DNA of 64,000 nucleotides. It comes from Gemmatimonadota bacterium (GTDB lineage Bacteria > JAAXHH01). Of the stretch, positions 1 through 7,698 are shown piece after piece (the first letter of the stretch is position 1; the number at the start of each line of letters is the position of its first letter). The stretch covers positions 121,553-185,552 of the forward strand of contig VXRC01000017.1 of assembly GCA_009838645.1 (NCBI GenBank), given 5' to 3'. Position numbers and translations under genes: made by a program. The notes beneath the pieces were generated by a model, which ran no database searches, was not told the DNA's origin, and saw nothing but the letters and a program-made list of their open reading frames with translations.

Positions 1-70
1 GCCGGGCCAGTCCACCCACATGTCATGGTGTTAAAACGGCACGGACGCCGGGCCAGTCCACCCACATGTC
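1..70. repeat. 24-bp direct repeat pair at the left edge
   Basis: The same 24 bases occur at 1-24 and 47-70, a period of 46. Copy 47-70 encodes the penultimate residues (DMWVDWPG) of the leftward PhyH gene, and copy 1-24 lies just past its stop codon. A short local duplication of the gene end is the simplest reading. Because it sits at the window edge, an assembly artefact cannot be excluded. Confidence 0.8.
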
Positions 71-808
71 GTTACCGGGAGGCGCGTTCTCGTCCAGGTC
101 CGCCCGCTTGTAGTCGTAGAGGACCGCCTGGCGGATCCGGCCGGTCCGGTTGTGGCCGACGGAATGGCCCATGCGGTGGTGCCAGAACACGATGTCTCCG
201 GCCTTGCCGTGGCAATCCATGGGGGGCATTCCGCTCACCTCGTCCTTGTGTGCCAGGTATTCAGGCGTCTTGTCGAAGACGTAGCGCCGGGTGAAGTCCC
301 GGTAGAAAATCCGGTGGCTGCCCGGCCACACGGTGAATCCGCCGCCGCCGGGTTCCACGTCGTCGATGTACCCCACGACGCCAAGGTGAAAGGGATGGGC
401 GTCCACGTGGCAACCTATGGGACGGGGCGGCGCATCGCCTTCGGGCAGGACGCAGTAAATACCGCGGATCCGGTCCGGTTCGACCAGCTTGCCCTCGCCG
501 AGCATCTGTTCCGCCATGCCCATCACGGAAGGATCGGTGGCGAGGAGGCGTACCATCCAGTCCTCATCGCCTGGCCTGCGGTACTTCCACATGTACTGAT
601 GGCGATGGGACGAACCGTCGTCCACCGGCTCCGGGAAAGGGCCGATCCAGGTCTCGGGTCTGTCGCGCTCGAGGGGCGGCGGCAGGTTGCTCCACATGCG
701 TTCCCTGCCCCGGGCCATCAGATCGGGATCAAGGACGCCGCGCTTGACCAGGTAGCCTTCGCGTACGAAAAACCGGATGTCGTCGTCGGTCAGCCGGACC
801 ATGACCAT
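23..808 (-). CDS. Phytanoyl-CoA dioxygenase (PhyH) family protein
   Basis: This 261-residue protein is a probable non-haem Fe(II)/2-oxoglutarate-dependent dioxygenase of the PhyH family. The iron-binding HxD motif is visible as H134-V-D136 (context GCHVDAHPFH). A distal histidine lies in the segment VFWHHRMGHS, followed by the arginine-containing segment TGRIRQAVLYDY that usually binds 2-oxoglutarate. Length is normal for bacterial members, which hydroxylate many small molecules, so the substrate cannot be named. It is divergent from the M1 peptidase gene at 886, so the two probably share the short region 809-885. The 3' end carries a 24-bp repeat whose second copy lies beyond the stop, so the C-terminus may have been reshaped by a local duplication. 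The first and third codons are both ATG and either could start translation. Confidence 0.85.
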   Translation of the reverse strand: MVMVRLTDDDIRFFVREGYLVKRGVLDPDLMARGRERMWSNLPPPLERDRPETWIGPFPEPVDDGSSHRHQYMWKYRRPGDEDWMVRLLATDPSVMGMAEQMLGEGKLVEPDRIRGIYCVLPEGDAPPRPIGCHVDAHPFHLGVVGYIDDVEPGGGGFTVWPGSHRIFYRDFTRRYVFDKTPEYLAHKDEVSGMPPMDCHGKAGDIVFWHHRMGHSVGHNRTGRIRQAVLYDYKRADLDENAPPGNDMWVDWPGVRAVLTP

Positions 809-885
809 CCATCCTGTCGGTTTGGGTGGGTTTGTGCGGAGAATATATGGGACGAACCGAGGAACGTGTCAAGGAGGAACACCAC

Positions 886-2568
886 GTGAAGAAGTGGATC
901 AGCAAGTGGGCCGTCGCGACGGCGCTGCTCGTCTTCGGCCGCACTCCGAAGGTTGCGCTGCTCGTCCGCAGCCTCACTCCCAAGGCGTTGCTGCTCATCC
1001 TGGGCCTGACACCAGGCGCGGTTCTGGCCAATGACGGCTACCCCCGCATGGATGACGTGGATATCCTTCACTACCGAATCCAGTTGGAGATCGGCGAAAC
1101 CGGCCGGGACATCCAGGGCGAGACTACGATCCTGGCGGAGATGCTGGCCGCCGGCCGGAATGTTCTGCCCCTCGATCTGGGCCCGCTCACCGTGGACCGG
1201 GTTACGGTCGGCAGAAGAAACGCGGCCTTTGCGCATCGTGACAACCGGCTGAGCATAAACTTCGAGGAGAGCTACGCGGAGGGCGACACGGTCGCGGTGA
1301 TCGTCTCGTATGGCGGAGAACCCGTGGACGGGCTGTTCATTCAGCCGAACAAGTTCGGCGTCCGGTCGGTCTTCGCGGACAACTGGCCGAACCGGGCGCG
1401 GCACTGGTTCCCCGGGGTGGACCACCCCTATGACAAGGCTACGGTCGAGTTCATCGTCACGGCGCCCGCGGCCTACGACGTCGTAGCCAACGGCCGTATG
1501 ATCGAGACGTCGGCCGTCTCGCCGGAACGCAAGCGGACACACTGGAAGACCGACGCGCCCATCCCCACCTACTGCATGGTGGTTGGAGCGGCCCGCTTTT
1601 CCATCGTCCGGCCGGGATCCTGGCGGGGGATCCCCGTTTCGTATTACCTGTTTCCCGGCGACCGGGACGCGGGAACCACGGATTTCGCCCGTTCCACGGA
1701 CATGCTGGCCTTCTACACCGACCTGATCGGACCCTACCCCTATGCGAAACTCGCGCTGGTGCAGTCTTCCACCCGGTTCGGCGGCATGGAGAACGCCAGC
1801 GCCATCTTCTTCTCTGAACATAGCATAACGGGCACCAAACGGAACGAAGCCGTGGTCGCCCACGAGATCGTCCACCAATGGTTCGGCGACTCCGTGACCG
1901 AGTCCGACTGGCACCACCTGTGGCTCAGCGAAGGGTTCGCCACCTACTTCGGCGCCGTGTTCTTCGAAGAAGCCGACGGCGACGAGCGTTTTCACGAAAT
2001 GCTGGCCCGAAGCCGGTCCCGGGTTTTCGACGCGGACCGCCGCGCGCCGGCGCCTATCTTCAATCCGGGCATAACCGACCTGTTCGACCTGCTGAACGCC
2101 TACAACTACAGCAAGGGCGGGCTGGTGCTCCACATGCTCAGGGGCCTGATGGGCGACGACGCCTTCTTCGAGGGCATACGGGATTTCTACGCCAGGTTCC
2201 GTGACCAGACCGTGCAGACCCGGGATTTCCTGTCCGTCATGGAAACCCGGCACGGAGAAGATCTCGGGTGGTTCTTCGACCAGTGGATCTACCGTGCGGG
2301 CCATCCCGTGGTCGAGGCGACCTGGTCGTGGGACGAACAGCGCGGCGAGGTATCGGTACGCCTGCGTCAGACACACCCTCAGGAGCCCTTCAGGCTGCCC
2401 GTAACCCTAGCCTTCGTGGCGGGAGACCGGCAGGAACGCCGGCAGGTCGAGCTTCGTGAGCGGTCGCACGAATTTCGCTTCAGACTGGACGAAGCACCGG
2501 GAGAAGTCGTCGTCGACCCCGATGCCTGGCTGCTGATGGAGTCGCGGGTAAGGCCGGGGCTCGAGTAA
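886..2568 (+). CDS. Secreted M1 family zinc aminopeptidase
   Basis: A gluzincin metallopeptidase that removes N-terminal residues from peptides, probably in the periplasm. The zinc site is complete: HEIVH at about residue 326, then the third ligand in LSEGFA 18 residues on. The exopeptidase motif appears as GGMEN, a variant of GAMEN, near residue 300. I chose the GTG at 886 because AAGGAGG at 871-877 sits 8 nt upstream. That start also gives an N-terminus of two lysines, a long hydrophobic stretch and a VLA/ND cleavage site. An open frame continues upstream to ATG 826 but adds a charged, unlikely leader. The signal region consists of three imperfect 11-residue repeats, each containing a TP pair. 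The protein is about 560 residues and lacks the long C-terminal helical domain of PepN-type enzymes. Confidence 0.9.
   Translation: MKKWISKWAVATALLVFGRTPKVALLVRSLTPKALLLILGLTPGAVLANDGYPRMDDVDILHYRIQLEIGETGRDIQGETTILAEMLAAGRNVLPLDLGPLTVDRVTVGRRNAAFAHRDNRLSINFEESYAEGDTVAVIVSYGGEPVDGLFIQPNKFGVRSVFADNWPNRARHWFPGVDHPYDKATVEFIVTAPAAYDVVANGRMIETSAVSPERKRTHWKTDAPIPTYCMVVGAARFSIVRPGSWRGIPVSYYLFPGDRDAGTTDFARSTDMLAFYTDLIGPYPYAKLALVQSSTRFGGMENASAIFFSEHSITGTKRNEAVVAHEIVHQWFGDSVTESDWHHLWLSEGFATYFGAVFFEEADGDERFHEMLARSRSRVFDADRRAPAPIFNPGITDLFDLLNAYNYSKGGLVLHMLRGLMGDDAFFEGIRDFYARFRDQTVQTRDFLSVMETRHGEDLGWFFDQWIYRAGHPVVEATWSWDEQRGEVSVRLRQTHPQEPFRLPVTLAFVAGDRQERRQVELRERSHEFRFRLDEAPGEVVVDPDAWLLMESRVRPGLE
937..1020 (+). 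repeat. 33-bp imperfect tandem repeat in the signal-peptide coding region
   Basis: Three consecutive units encode FGRTPKVALLV, RSLTPKALLLI and LGLTPGAVLA. The repeat has lengthened the hydrophobic core of the signal peptide of the M1 aminopeptidase. Confidence 0.7.
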
Positions 2569-2688
2569 GGCCGAGGGTTGGTTAAGCGGGCGGACGAGCC
2601 GAAGGGTGATTGATCTGTCGCTACAAGCTGTGTGACAATAAAAAAGTGTTGACTTTTCCAGAGGTAATGGTTTATTGTTTATCAGGAT

Positions 2689-2718
2689 TTGTCTCTGTCT
2701 CCTGCATGATCGTATAAT
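2689..2718 (+). promoter_or_regulatory. Sigma-70-type promoter of the cold-shock gene
   Basis: TTGTCT at 2689-2694 and TATAAT at 2713-2718 are separated by 18 bp. Transcription would start near 2725, leaving a leader of about 118 nt before the cold-shock start codon, as is typical for cspA-type genes. A second weaker -35-like TTGACT lies at 2649. The rest of 2569-2842 shows no gene. Confidence 0.6.
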
Positions 2719-2818
2719 ACAAAAGACGATGCGGCACGGATCAGAACTAACGATCCTGCCGTTTTTCTATATGCGGGTTGAAAGTCGAACAGGGACTTCG
2801 TTGTAGATGTATCTATAC

Positions 2819-2836
2819 ATGCCTGAAAGGTGGTGA
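2819..2836 (+). other. Five-codon upstream reading frame overlapping the csp ribosome-binding site
   Basis: ATG-CCT-GAA-AGG-TGG-TGA lies in the leader and contains the AAGGTGG sequence that should act as ribosome-binding site for the cold-shock gene. It is in frame with the TTG start at 2843 but closed by TGA at 2834. It could modulate initiation, or it may be chance. Confidence 0.3.
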
Positions 2837-2842
2837 GCAATA

Positions 2843-3043
2843 TTGGCAGTCGGTAAAGTAAAGTGGTTCAACGACCACAAGGGCTACGGTTTTATCGAGC
2901 ACGATGGTGGCGATGACGTCTTCGTCCACTACTCCGCGATCCAGGGAGAGGGATTCAAGTCCCTGTCGGAAGGTGATGCGGTCGAGTTCGATATCACGGA
3001 AGGGCCCAAGGGATTCCAGGCCGCTAACGTCGTAAAGCAGTAA
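2843..3043 (+). CDS. Cold-shock (CSD/CspA) family protein
   Basis: A 66-residue single OB-fold protein that binds single-stranded nucleic acid and acts as an RNA chaperone. The N-terminus GKVKWFN, the RNP1 motif KGYGFI and the RNP2 motif DVFVHYS are all present, and the length is exactly that of the family. The start is TTG, with the purine-rich AAAGGTGG about 10 nt upstream. It is monocistronic: a promoter lies at 2689-2718 and a strong intrinsic terminator follows at 3072-3108. The long leader suggests control by RNA structure, as in the E. coli cspA family, although the protein may be constitutive. Confidence 0.96.
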   Translation: MAVGKVKWFNDHKGYGFIEHDGGDDVFVHYSAIQGEGFKSLSEGDAVEFDITEGPKGFQAANVVKQ

Positions 3044-3071
3044 TAGCGGTAACGAACCCAGACGAAACGAC

Positions 3072-3108
3072 ACGGGCGCCGGAGCAAGTTGTTCCGGCGC
3101 CCGTTTTT
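3072..3108 (+). terminator. Rho-independent terminator of the cold-shock gene
   Basis: A perfect 12-bp GC-rich inverted repeat (left arm 3072-3083, right arm 3093-3104) closes a 9-nt loop and is followed by a run of T residues from 3104 to 3108. Confidence 0.9.
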
Positions 3109-3206
3109 AATCTAGCCTGGTAGTCTACCGTAGTGTCCGACGGTGTAGCGAACGCCGGCCACCGACACCTCTGTCCGATCCAGTCGGGCACAGTGTCCTT
3201 ACGCCG

Positions 3207-4157
3207 CTACCCTCCGATTCGACACCTAAATCCCAGCGATATCCCCCAGAAATGCGTGGGGCTTCCCTTGATCTCGTACTGAACGGGCATATCGTAGCCG
3301 GTTCCCGAAGTCGGCCCCACGGTGGATTCGTGTCCCCGCAGCAACCTCCAGGGGTTTTCGCCATCCAGGAACTCGCCGACACTGCCGTACCGCAGTTTCA
3401 GACCGGCCGAGAACCGTTCGTCCACCGCGTAGTCCACGCCGGCAAGTAACTGGAAACTGAAAATCCTGTCAGAGAGCTTCGCATCGGCGAGCGATGCCAG
3501 CCCGGCGGCATGGCTGTTGCGTCCCAGTTGACGCATTCTGTCCCGGTCGTTGGTTCGGACGGAAACTGCCGAGTAGAACAGTTTCTGTTGCGTCAACCCG
3601 GCGCCTACGCCAAGGTAAGGCGTTGTGTTGGGTGAGAGCATGCCACGGAAGTCGTAATAGAGATTCGCGAAGAGGTTGTCCGTCCGGAAATCGCTGATCT
3701 TCTCGCTGCGTTCCACGAACTCGGCCTGTTTCGCGTCGCCTGGAATGACCAGCGGAAGGAAAGCCCCGCTCTGGCCTCTGCGAAAATACTCGACCTCGAT
3801 ACGCAGGGCCTTCAGGACATACCCGGCCTGGACACCGGCCAGGATACCCTCTCCCAGTTCGAATCCATTGGGACTCCCGGGAAACAGGCGCGGCGAACAG
3901 TCGGGCAGCGGAAGGGGTACCGGGGTTCCGTCGTTCAGGATCTCTCCGGGAAGCCACTGATCGCAGTTGGTGGGAACGCTCCTGGTGTTTGTTCTCGTGG
4001 ATTCGTATTCTCCAGGCACGGATACGCCGGCCTGCATGCCGAAATAGAATCCCCGGCGAATTTCGTCTTCCTGGTCCTGTGCGGCCGATTCGGCCGGAAA
4101 AGACAGGAACGCCAGCATGCATATGCAAAGAGCCGGTAAGGCGCGGGTTGTCTTCAT
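3207..4157 (-). CDS. Outer-membrane beta-barrel protein
   Basis: A 316-residue exported protein. The chosen ATG at 4157 begins a signal peptide (MKTTRALPALC, hydrophobic core, AQD cleavage site) and has AGGAG 11 nt upstream at 4169-4173; the frame is open further upstream but adds no signal. The mature part alternates short polar and aromatic strands such as FYFGMQAGVSV, YLGVGAGLT and FSFQLLAGVDYAV, and ends in a strand with alternating hydrophobics. This is the pattern of the OmpA-like or porin-like barrel families. It ends in Gly-Gly rather than a terminal aromatic residue. No ligand can be named. The gene is divergent from the TonB receptor at 4439, with about 280 bp between that holds no gene. 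Confidence 0.75.
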   Translation of the reverse strand: MKTTRALPALCICMLAFLSFPAESAAQDQEDEIRRGFYFGMQAGVSVPGEYESTRTNTRSVPTNCDQWLPGEILNDGTPVPLPLPDCSPRLFPGSPNGFELGEGILAGVQAGYVLKALRIEVEYFRRGQSGAFLPLVIPGDAKQAEFVERSEKISDFRTDNLFANLYYDFRGMLSPNTTPYLGVGAGLTQQKLFYSAVSVRTNDRDRMRQLGRNSHAAGLASLADAKLSDRIFSFQLLAGVDYAVDERFSAGLKLRYGSVGEFLDGENPWRLLRGHESTVGPTSGTGYDMPVQYEIKGSPTHFWGISLGFRCRIGG

Positions 4158-4438
4158 GTTTATGCGATCTCCTGGCAATAGGGTGATTATGTTGTGCCGA
4201 AAAATAGCGGTGTCCACTTCCGGCAACAAGCGGTTTCGAAGGGAAGTCCCCGATCATCTGGGTGCGTGGTATGACCTCTCGCCATACGGTGATGTTGGGC
4301 TTGACAGGACGTATCGATCCAACCAGTTTTTTAGTCCGACATCCTTGCGCGTGCCGGATGATTCACCTGATTTCTGGGCAGCCGTATCCGGCATCGTCGA
4401 GTCCTTTGTTTAACCTGTCCAATCCGGGGCGATGACTG

Positions 4439-6760
4439 ATGAAAACCGGCTTCTTGTATCCTTCCCTTTGCGCTATGCTGCTGCGTGCAACGGACGCAGG
4501 CGTTTCCACTGCACTGCGAACGTTCCTGTGCATGGCCTTCGTATTCACCGCCGGCGCGTCAGCCGCACAGGATAACCGACCGGCGCCCGAAGAACAGGAC
4601 CCGTCCGACGAGCCCGTCATCGTGATGGAGGAAGTCGTGGTCACGGCGCGCAAGCGTGCGCAGCCCGCCTTCGAAGTCCCGCTGTCCCTGTCCACCATAC
4701 AGGAAGCCAAGTCCACCGCACTTCGCGCTTCCGGCATGGACATTCGATTCCTTTCGAACCGGGTGCCCAGCCTGCAGATGGAGTCCTCCTACGGCCGGGT
4801 TTTTCCGCGCATCTACATAAGGGGCCTCGGCAACACGGACTTCGACCTGAACGCCTCGCAACCCGTTTCCGTGGTCTATGACGGCATCGTGCTGGAAAAC
4901 GTCATGCTGAAGGGCTATCCCGCCTTCGACCTGGACCGGATCGAGGTGTTGCGCGGCCCCCAGGGGACCCTGTTCGGCCGGAACACGCCGGCGGGCATCA
5001 TCAAGCTGGAATCGTCGCGGCCGACCGAAGCGCCTGAGGGTTTCGGCCGCCTGGGTTACGGACGCTTCAACAGCGCCGTTTTCGAGGGAGCGGTATCGGG
5101 ACCGCTCGGAACCTCCGGGCTCACGGCGCGGCTTTCGGTACTGCTGCAGCGGCGGGACGACTGGGTTAAAAACGAATACGACGGTCCGAATGAAGCCATT
5201 GCCGGTTACCGGGAACTGGCCGGCCGTCTGCAGTTGAGCTGGAAGCCCTCGCCGGATTTCGAATCGCTGGTCAAGCTCCATGCCCGCGACCTGGACGGCT
5301 CCGCGCGGGCGTTCCGCGCCAACGCCATCAAGCCCGGCCGCGGCGGACTGGTGAGCGGATTCTCCCGGGACCGAATCGCAATCGACGGCCGCAACCACCA
5401 GGAACTGCGCGCCTACGGCCTGTCCATAGAACTGCGGTACCGGATGGGCCGGCACCAACTCGTGTCCCTGACCGGCCTGGAACGGCTCGAAAGCTTCGCC
5501 CGCGGCGATGTTGACGGCGGCTTCGGCGCCGTATTCAGCCCACCGAGCGGACCTGGGGTTATTCCCTTCCCCTCCGAAACATCGGGGGGCATCCCCTTCC
5601 TGCGCCAGATCAGCCAGGAAGTGCGCCTGGTGAGCCAGGAACACGAGCCACTGGACTACCAGGTCGGCCTGTACTACCTGAATGAATCGGTGGACATCGA
5701 GGATTACAACTACGATACGCTTTCCGGCGGGACCTCCGATGGATTCACCCGGCAGCACCAGGAGGCGCGGGCGTGGGCCGCGTTCCTCGCGTCCACCCTG
5801 CACCTGGGAGACGCGTTGGAGATCGCCGGGGGACTCCGGTTCTCCCACGACGCGAAGGACTACTCGGCGTGGCGGGACGAAGCGCCCGCGGTCACCGGCG
5901 CCGGCACGATCGGACCCATCCAGCGCAATCCGACCGACAACGCATGGAGCGGCGACCTGAGCATGCGATATGCCGCATCGCCCCGGGTCCAGACCTACCT
6001 GCGCGCCGCCCGGGGTTTCCGTGCACCGAGCATCCAGGGCCGCCTGCTATTCGGTGACGAGGTATCCATAGCCGCGACGGAAACGATACACTCCATCGAA
6101 GGCGGGGCCAAAATGCGCCTGTGGAACGGACGGGTCCACCTTGACCTGGCCGCCTTTCACTACCGACTGCGGAACCAGCAACTCACCGCCGTGGGCGGCG
6201 AGACCAACTTCAACCGGCTGGTCAACGCGGACAGAACCCTGGGACAGGGGTTCGAGGCGGAGGTGGCCCTCGCGGCGCCGGGCGGGATGCAGATGACGGG
6301 CGGGCTGAGTTACAATCACACTCGTATAGACGATAAGCGACTCGCCGTGCAGCCCTGCGGCGCGCCGTGCACTGTGCTGGATCCAACAGGGCCGGAGCCC
6401 GGTACGGTCCTGATCGACGGCAACGGCCTGCCCCAGGCGCCTCGATGGATCGCGGATGCGGCCCTGCGCTATCCGATGGCCCTGCCGGGCGGGTCCTTTC
6501 TCGTGGCGTCCGCCGACCTGGCCTACCGCAGCACGGTACGCTTCTTTCTCTACGAATCCGTGGAGTTCCAGGACGACCGGATGCTGGAATGCGGAGTGCG
6601 CCTCTCCTTTCTGGTGGGGAACACCGGGACGGAGATCTCCCTGGTCGGCCGAAACGTCTTCGATGACGTATCGCTTACCGGCGGAATCGATTTCAACAAC
6701 CTGACCGGTTTCGTCAACGAGCCGCCTTACTGGGGCGTGGAACTTGCCCGTCATTTCTAA
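4439..6760 (+). CDS. TonB-dependent outer-membrane receptor
   Basis: A 773-residue ligand-gated outer-membrane channel energised by TonB. After the signal peptide (AASAAQ region near residue 42) comes a TonB-box-like stretch EEVVVTARKR. The plug domain follows with RIYIRGLGN, YDGIVLEN and the conserved IEVLRGPQGTLFGRN. The rest is beta-barrel strands, ending ELARHF with the C-terminal Phe expected of the family. The plug resembles the subclass often linked to vitamin, lignin or carbohydrate oligomer uptake, but the substrate is unknown. There is no SusD partner next to it. The upstream TTGACA at 4301 lacks a good -10 partner, so I do not call a promoter. Confidence 0.93.
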   Translation: MKTGFLYPSLCAMLLRATDAGVSTALRTFLCMAFVFTAGASAAQDNRPAPEEQDPSDEPVIVMEEVVVTARKRAQPAFEVPLSLSTIQEAKSTALRASGMDIRFLSNRVPSLQMESSYGRVFPRIYIRGLGNTDFDLNASQPVSVVYDGIVLENVMLKGYPAFDLDRIEVLRGPQGTLFGRNTPAGIIKLESSRPTEAPEGFGRLGYGRFNSAVFEGAVSGPLGTSGLTARLSVLLQRRDDWVKNEYDGPNEAIAGYRELAGRLQLSWKPSPDFESLVKLHARDLDGSARAFRANAIKPGRGGLVSGFSRDRIAIDGRNHQELRAYGLSIELRYRMGRHQLVSLTGLERLESFARGDVDGGFGAVFSPPSGPGVIPFPSETSGGIPFLRQISQEVRLVSQEHEPLDYQVGLYYLNESVDIEDYNYDTLSGGTSDGFTRQHQEARAWAAFLASTLHLGDALEIAGGLRFSHDAKDYSAWRDEAPAVTGAGTIGPIQRNPTDNAWSGDLSMRYAASPRVQTYLRAARGFRAPSIQGRLLFGDEVSIAATETIHSIEGGAKMRLWNGRVHLDLAAFHYRLRNQQLTAVGGETNFNRLVNADRTLGQGFEAEVALAAPGGMQMTGGLSYNHTRIDDKRLAVQPCGAPCTVLDPTGPEPGTVLIDGNGLPQAPRWIADAALRYPMALPGGSFLVASADLAYRSTVRFFLYESVEFQDDRMLECGVRLSFLVGNTGTEISLVGRNVFDDVSLTGGIDFNNLTGFVNEPPYWGVELARHF

Positions 6761-6789
6761 AGCGATCCCGCGGGTTCCGGGGACGCTTT
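6759..6789 (+). terminator. Possible stem-loop terminator after the TonB receptor
   Basis: AAAGCG at 6759-6764 pairs with CGCTTT at 6784-6789, and TCCC pairs with GGGA inside after a one-base bulge. Only a short T-run follows and the stem includes the stop codon, so this is weaker than the csp terminator. Confidence 0.4.
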
Positions 6790-6943
6790 ATTCCCTTGAC
6801 ACCGGGCACGAAATCGGACACGTATTTAAGTTACATATTGTTAAATAACAGTGGCTGGTTATTATTGACTCATGCGAAATCCTCACGGATAACGGGGACA
6901 CCAGCGGCACACACGAGATCCGAACAACGACCGGGGAGAGACG

Positions 6944-7597
6944 ATGTTAAGATTCGCGGAAGAGATCATGCTGCTCATGCTCGACGACGACGGGAAATTC
7001 GTGGGCGTGCCCGACCGCCTGTTACGATACGGTCTCGCCGGCGGCGTGTTGATGGACCTCGCCCTCGAAAACCGTATCGATACCGATGTCGACAAGCTGG
7101 TCCTCGTGGACTCGAAACCCCTGGGAGACAATCTCCTCGACCCCGTGCTGGCGGATATCTCGGCGTCATCCGAGACGCACGGGGCGCGGTACTGGATCGA
7201 GCACGTCGTCGACCGCGCAGAGGACATCCGGGAGACGGCCATCGACCGGCTCGTCGAACGGGGTATTCTGAAAAAGGAAGAAGGTCAGTTCCTGTGGGTA
7301 TTCCGATCTCGGCGCTATCCGATCATCGATGGAACGGCAGAGCGTGAAGTCAAGCTACGCATCATGGAAGTGCTGTTCAGCGACATGATTCCCAGCCCGC
7401 GCGACATCGTGATCATCAACCTCGCCCACGCGTGCAACCTCTTCAAAGAAATCCTGTCTGCGCGGGAACTCGCCCAGGCCGCCGATCGCATCGATCAGGT
7501 GCGCAAGCTGGACCTCATCGGCCAGGCCATGTCCAGGGCGATCTCGGACATCGAACTGTCCCTCACACTCGCGGTGGAACGCGGCTACTATATGTGA
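6944..7597 (+). CDS. GPP34 (GOLPH3-like) family protein
   Basis: A 217-residue protein resembling the GPP34/Golgi phosphoprotein 3 fold. The N-terminus has the typical segment of an aliphatic helix (FAEEIMLLMLDDDGKF) followed by RLLRYGLAGGVLMDLALENRID. Later come the short motif GILKKEEGQFLWVFRSRRYP and a C-terminal helical part. Eukaryotic GOLPH3 binds PtdIns(4)P. Bacterial members are common in actinobacteria and some other lineages, but their role is unknown; binding to membrane lipids is an inference. It is monocistronic, flanked by the TonB receptor and the convergent sulfatase cluster. TTGACA at 6796-6801 may be a -35 element, but no good -10 is correctly spaced. Confidence 0.8.
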   Translation: MLRFAEEIMLLMLDDDGKFVGVPDRLLRYGLAGGVLMDLALENRIDTDVDKLVLVDSKPLGDNLLDPVLADISASSETHGARYWIEHVVDRAEDIRETAIDRLVERGILKKEEGQFLWVFRSRRYPIIDGTAEREVKLRIMEVLFSDMIPSPRDIVIINLAHACNLFKEILSARELAQAADRIDQVRKLDLIGQAMSRAISDIELSLTLAVERGYYM

Positions 7598-7698
7598 GGA
7601 TCGCAGGTGCTGTGCGCAGCGGGTGGACCGCCGGTACGCGGCGCGCCCGTGGTCTGCGGATCGATGTGATTCGGGTGAATGCGCGGGGTCGCACCGGC

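Noticed and set aside
790..2376. Leftward 528-codon open frame
   Set aside because: Antisense to the M1 aminopeptidase, which has a complete zinc site and signal peptide; composition is typical of a shadow frame.
4158..4230. Longer N-terminus for the beta-barrel protein
   Set aside because: The upstream ATG would place a polar segment before a typical signal peptide; ATG 4157 has AGGAG in place.
4301..4330. Promoter for the TonB receptor at 4439
   Set aside because: TTGACA is present, but no acceptable -10 sequence follows at 16-18 bp.
6796..6828. Promoter for the GPP34 gene
   Set aside because: TTGACA is perfect, but the best -10 candidate (TATTTA) is 21 bp away, outside the usual spacing.
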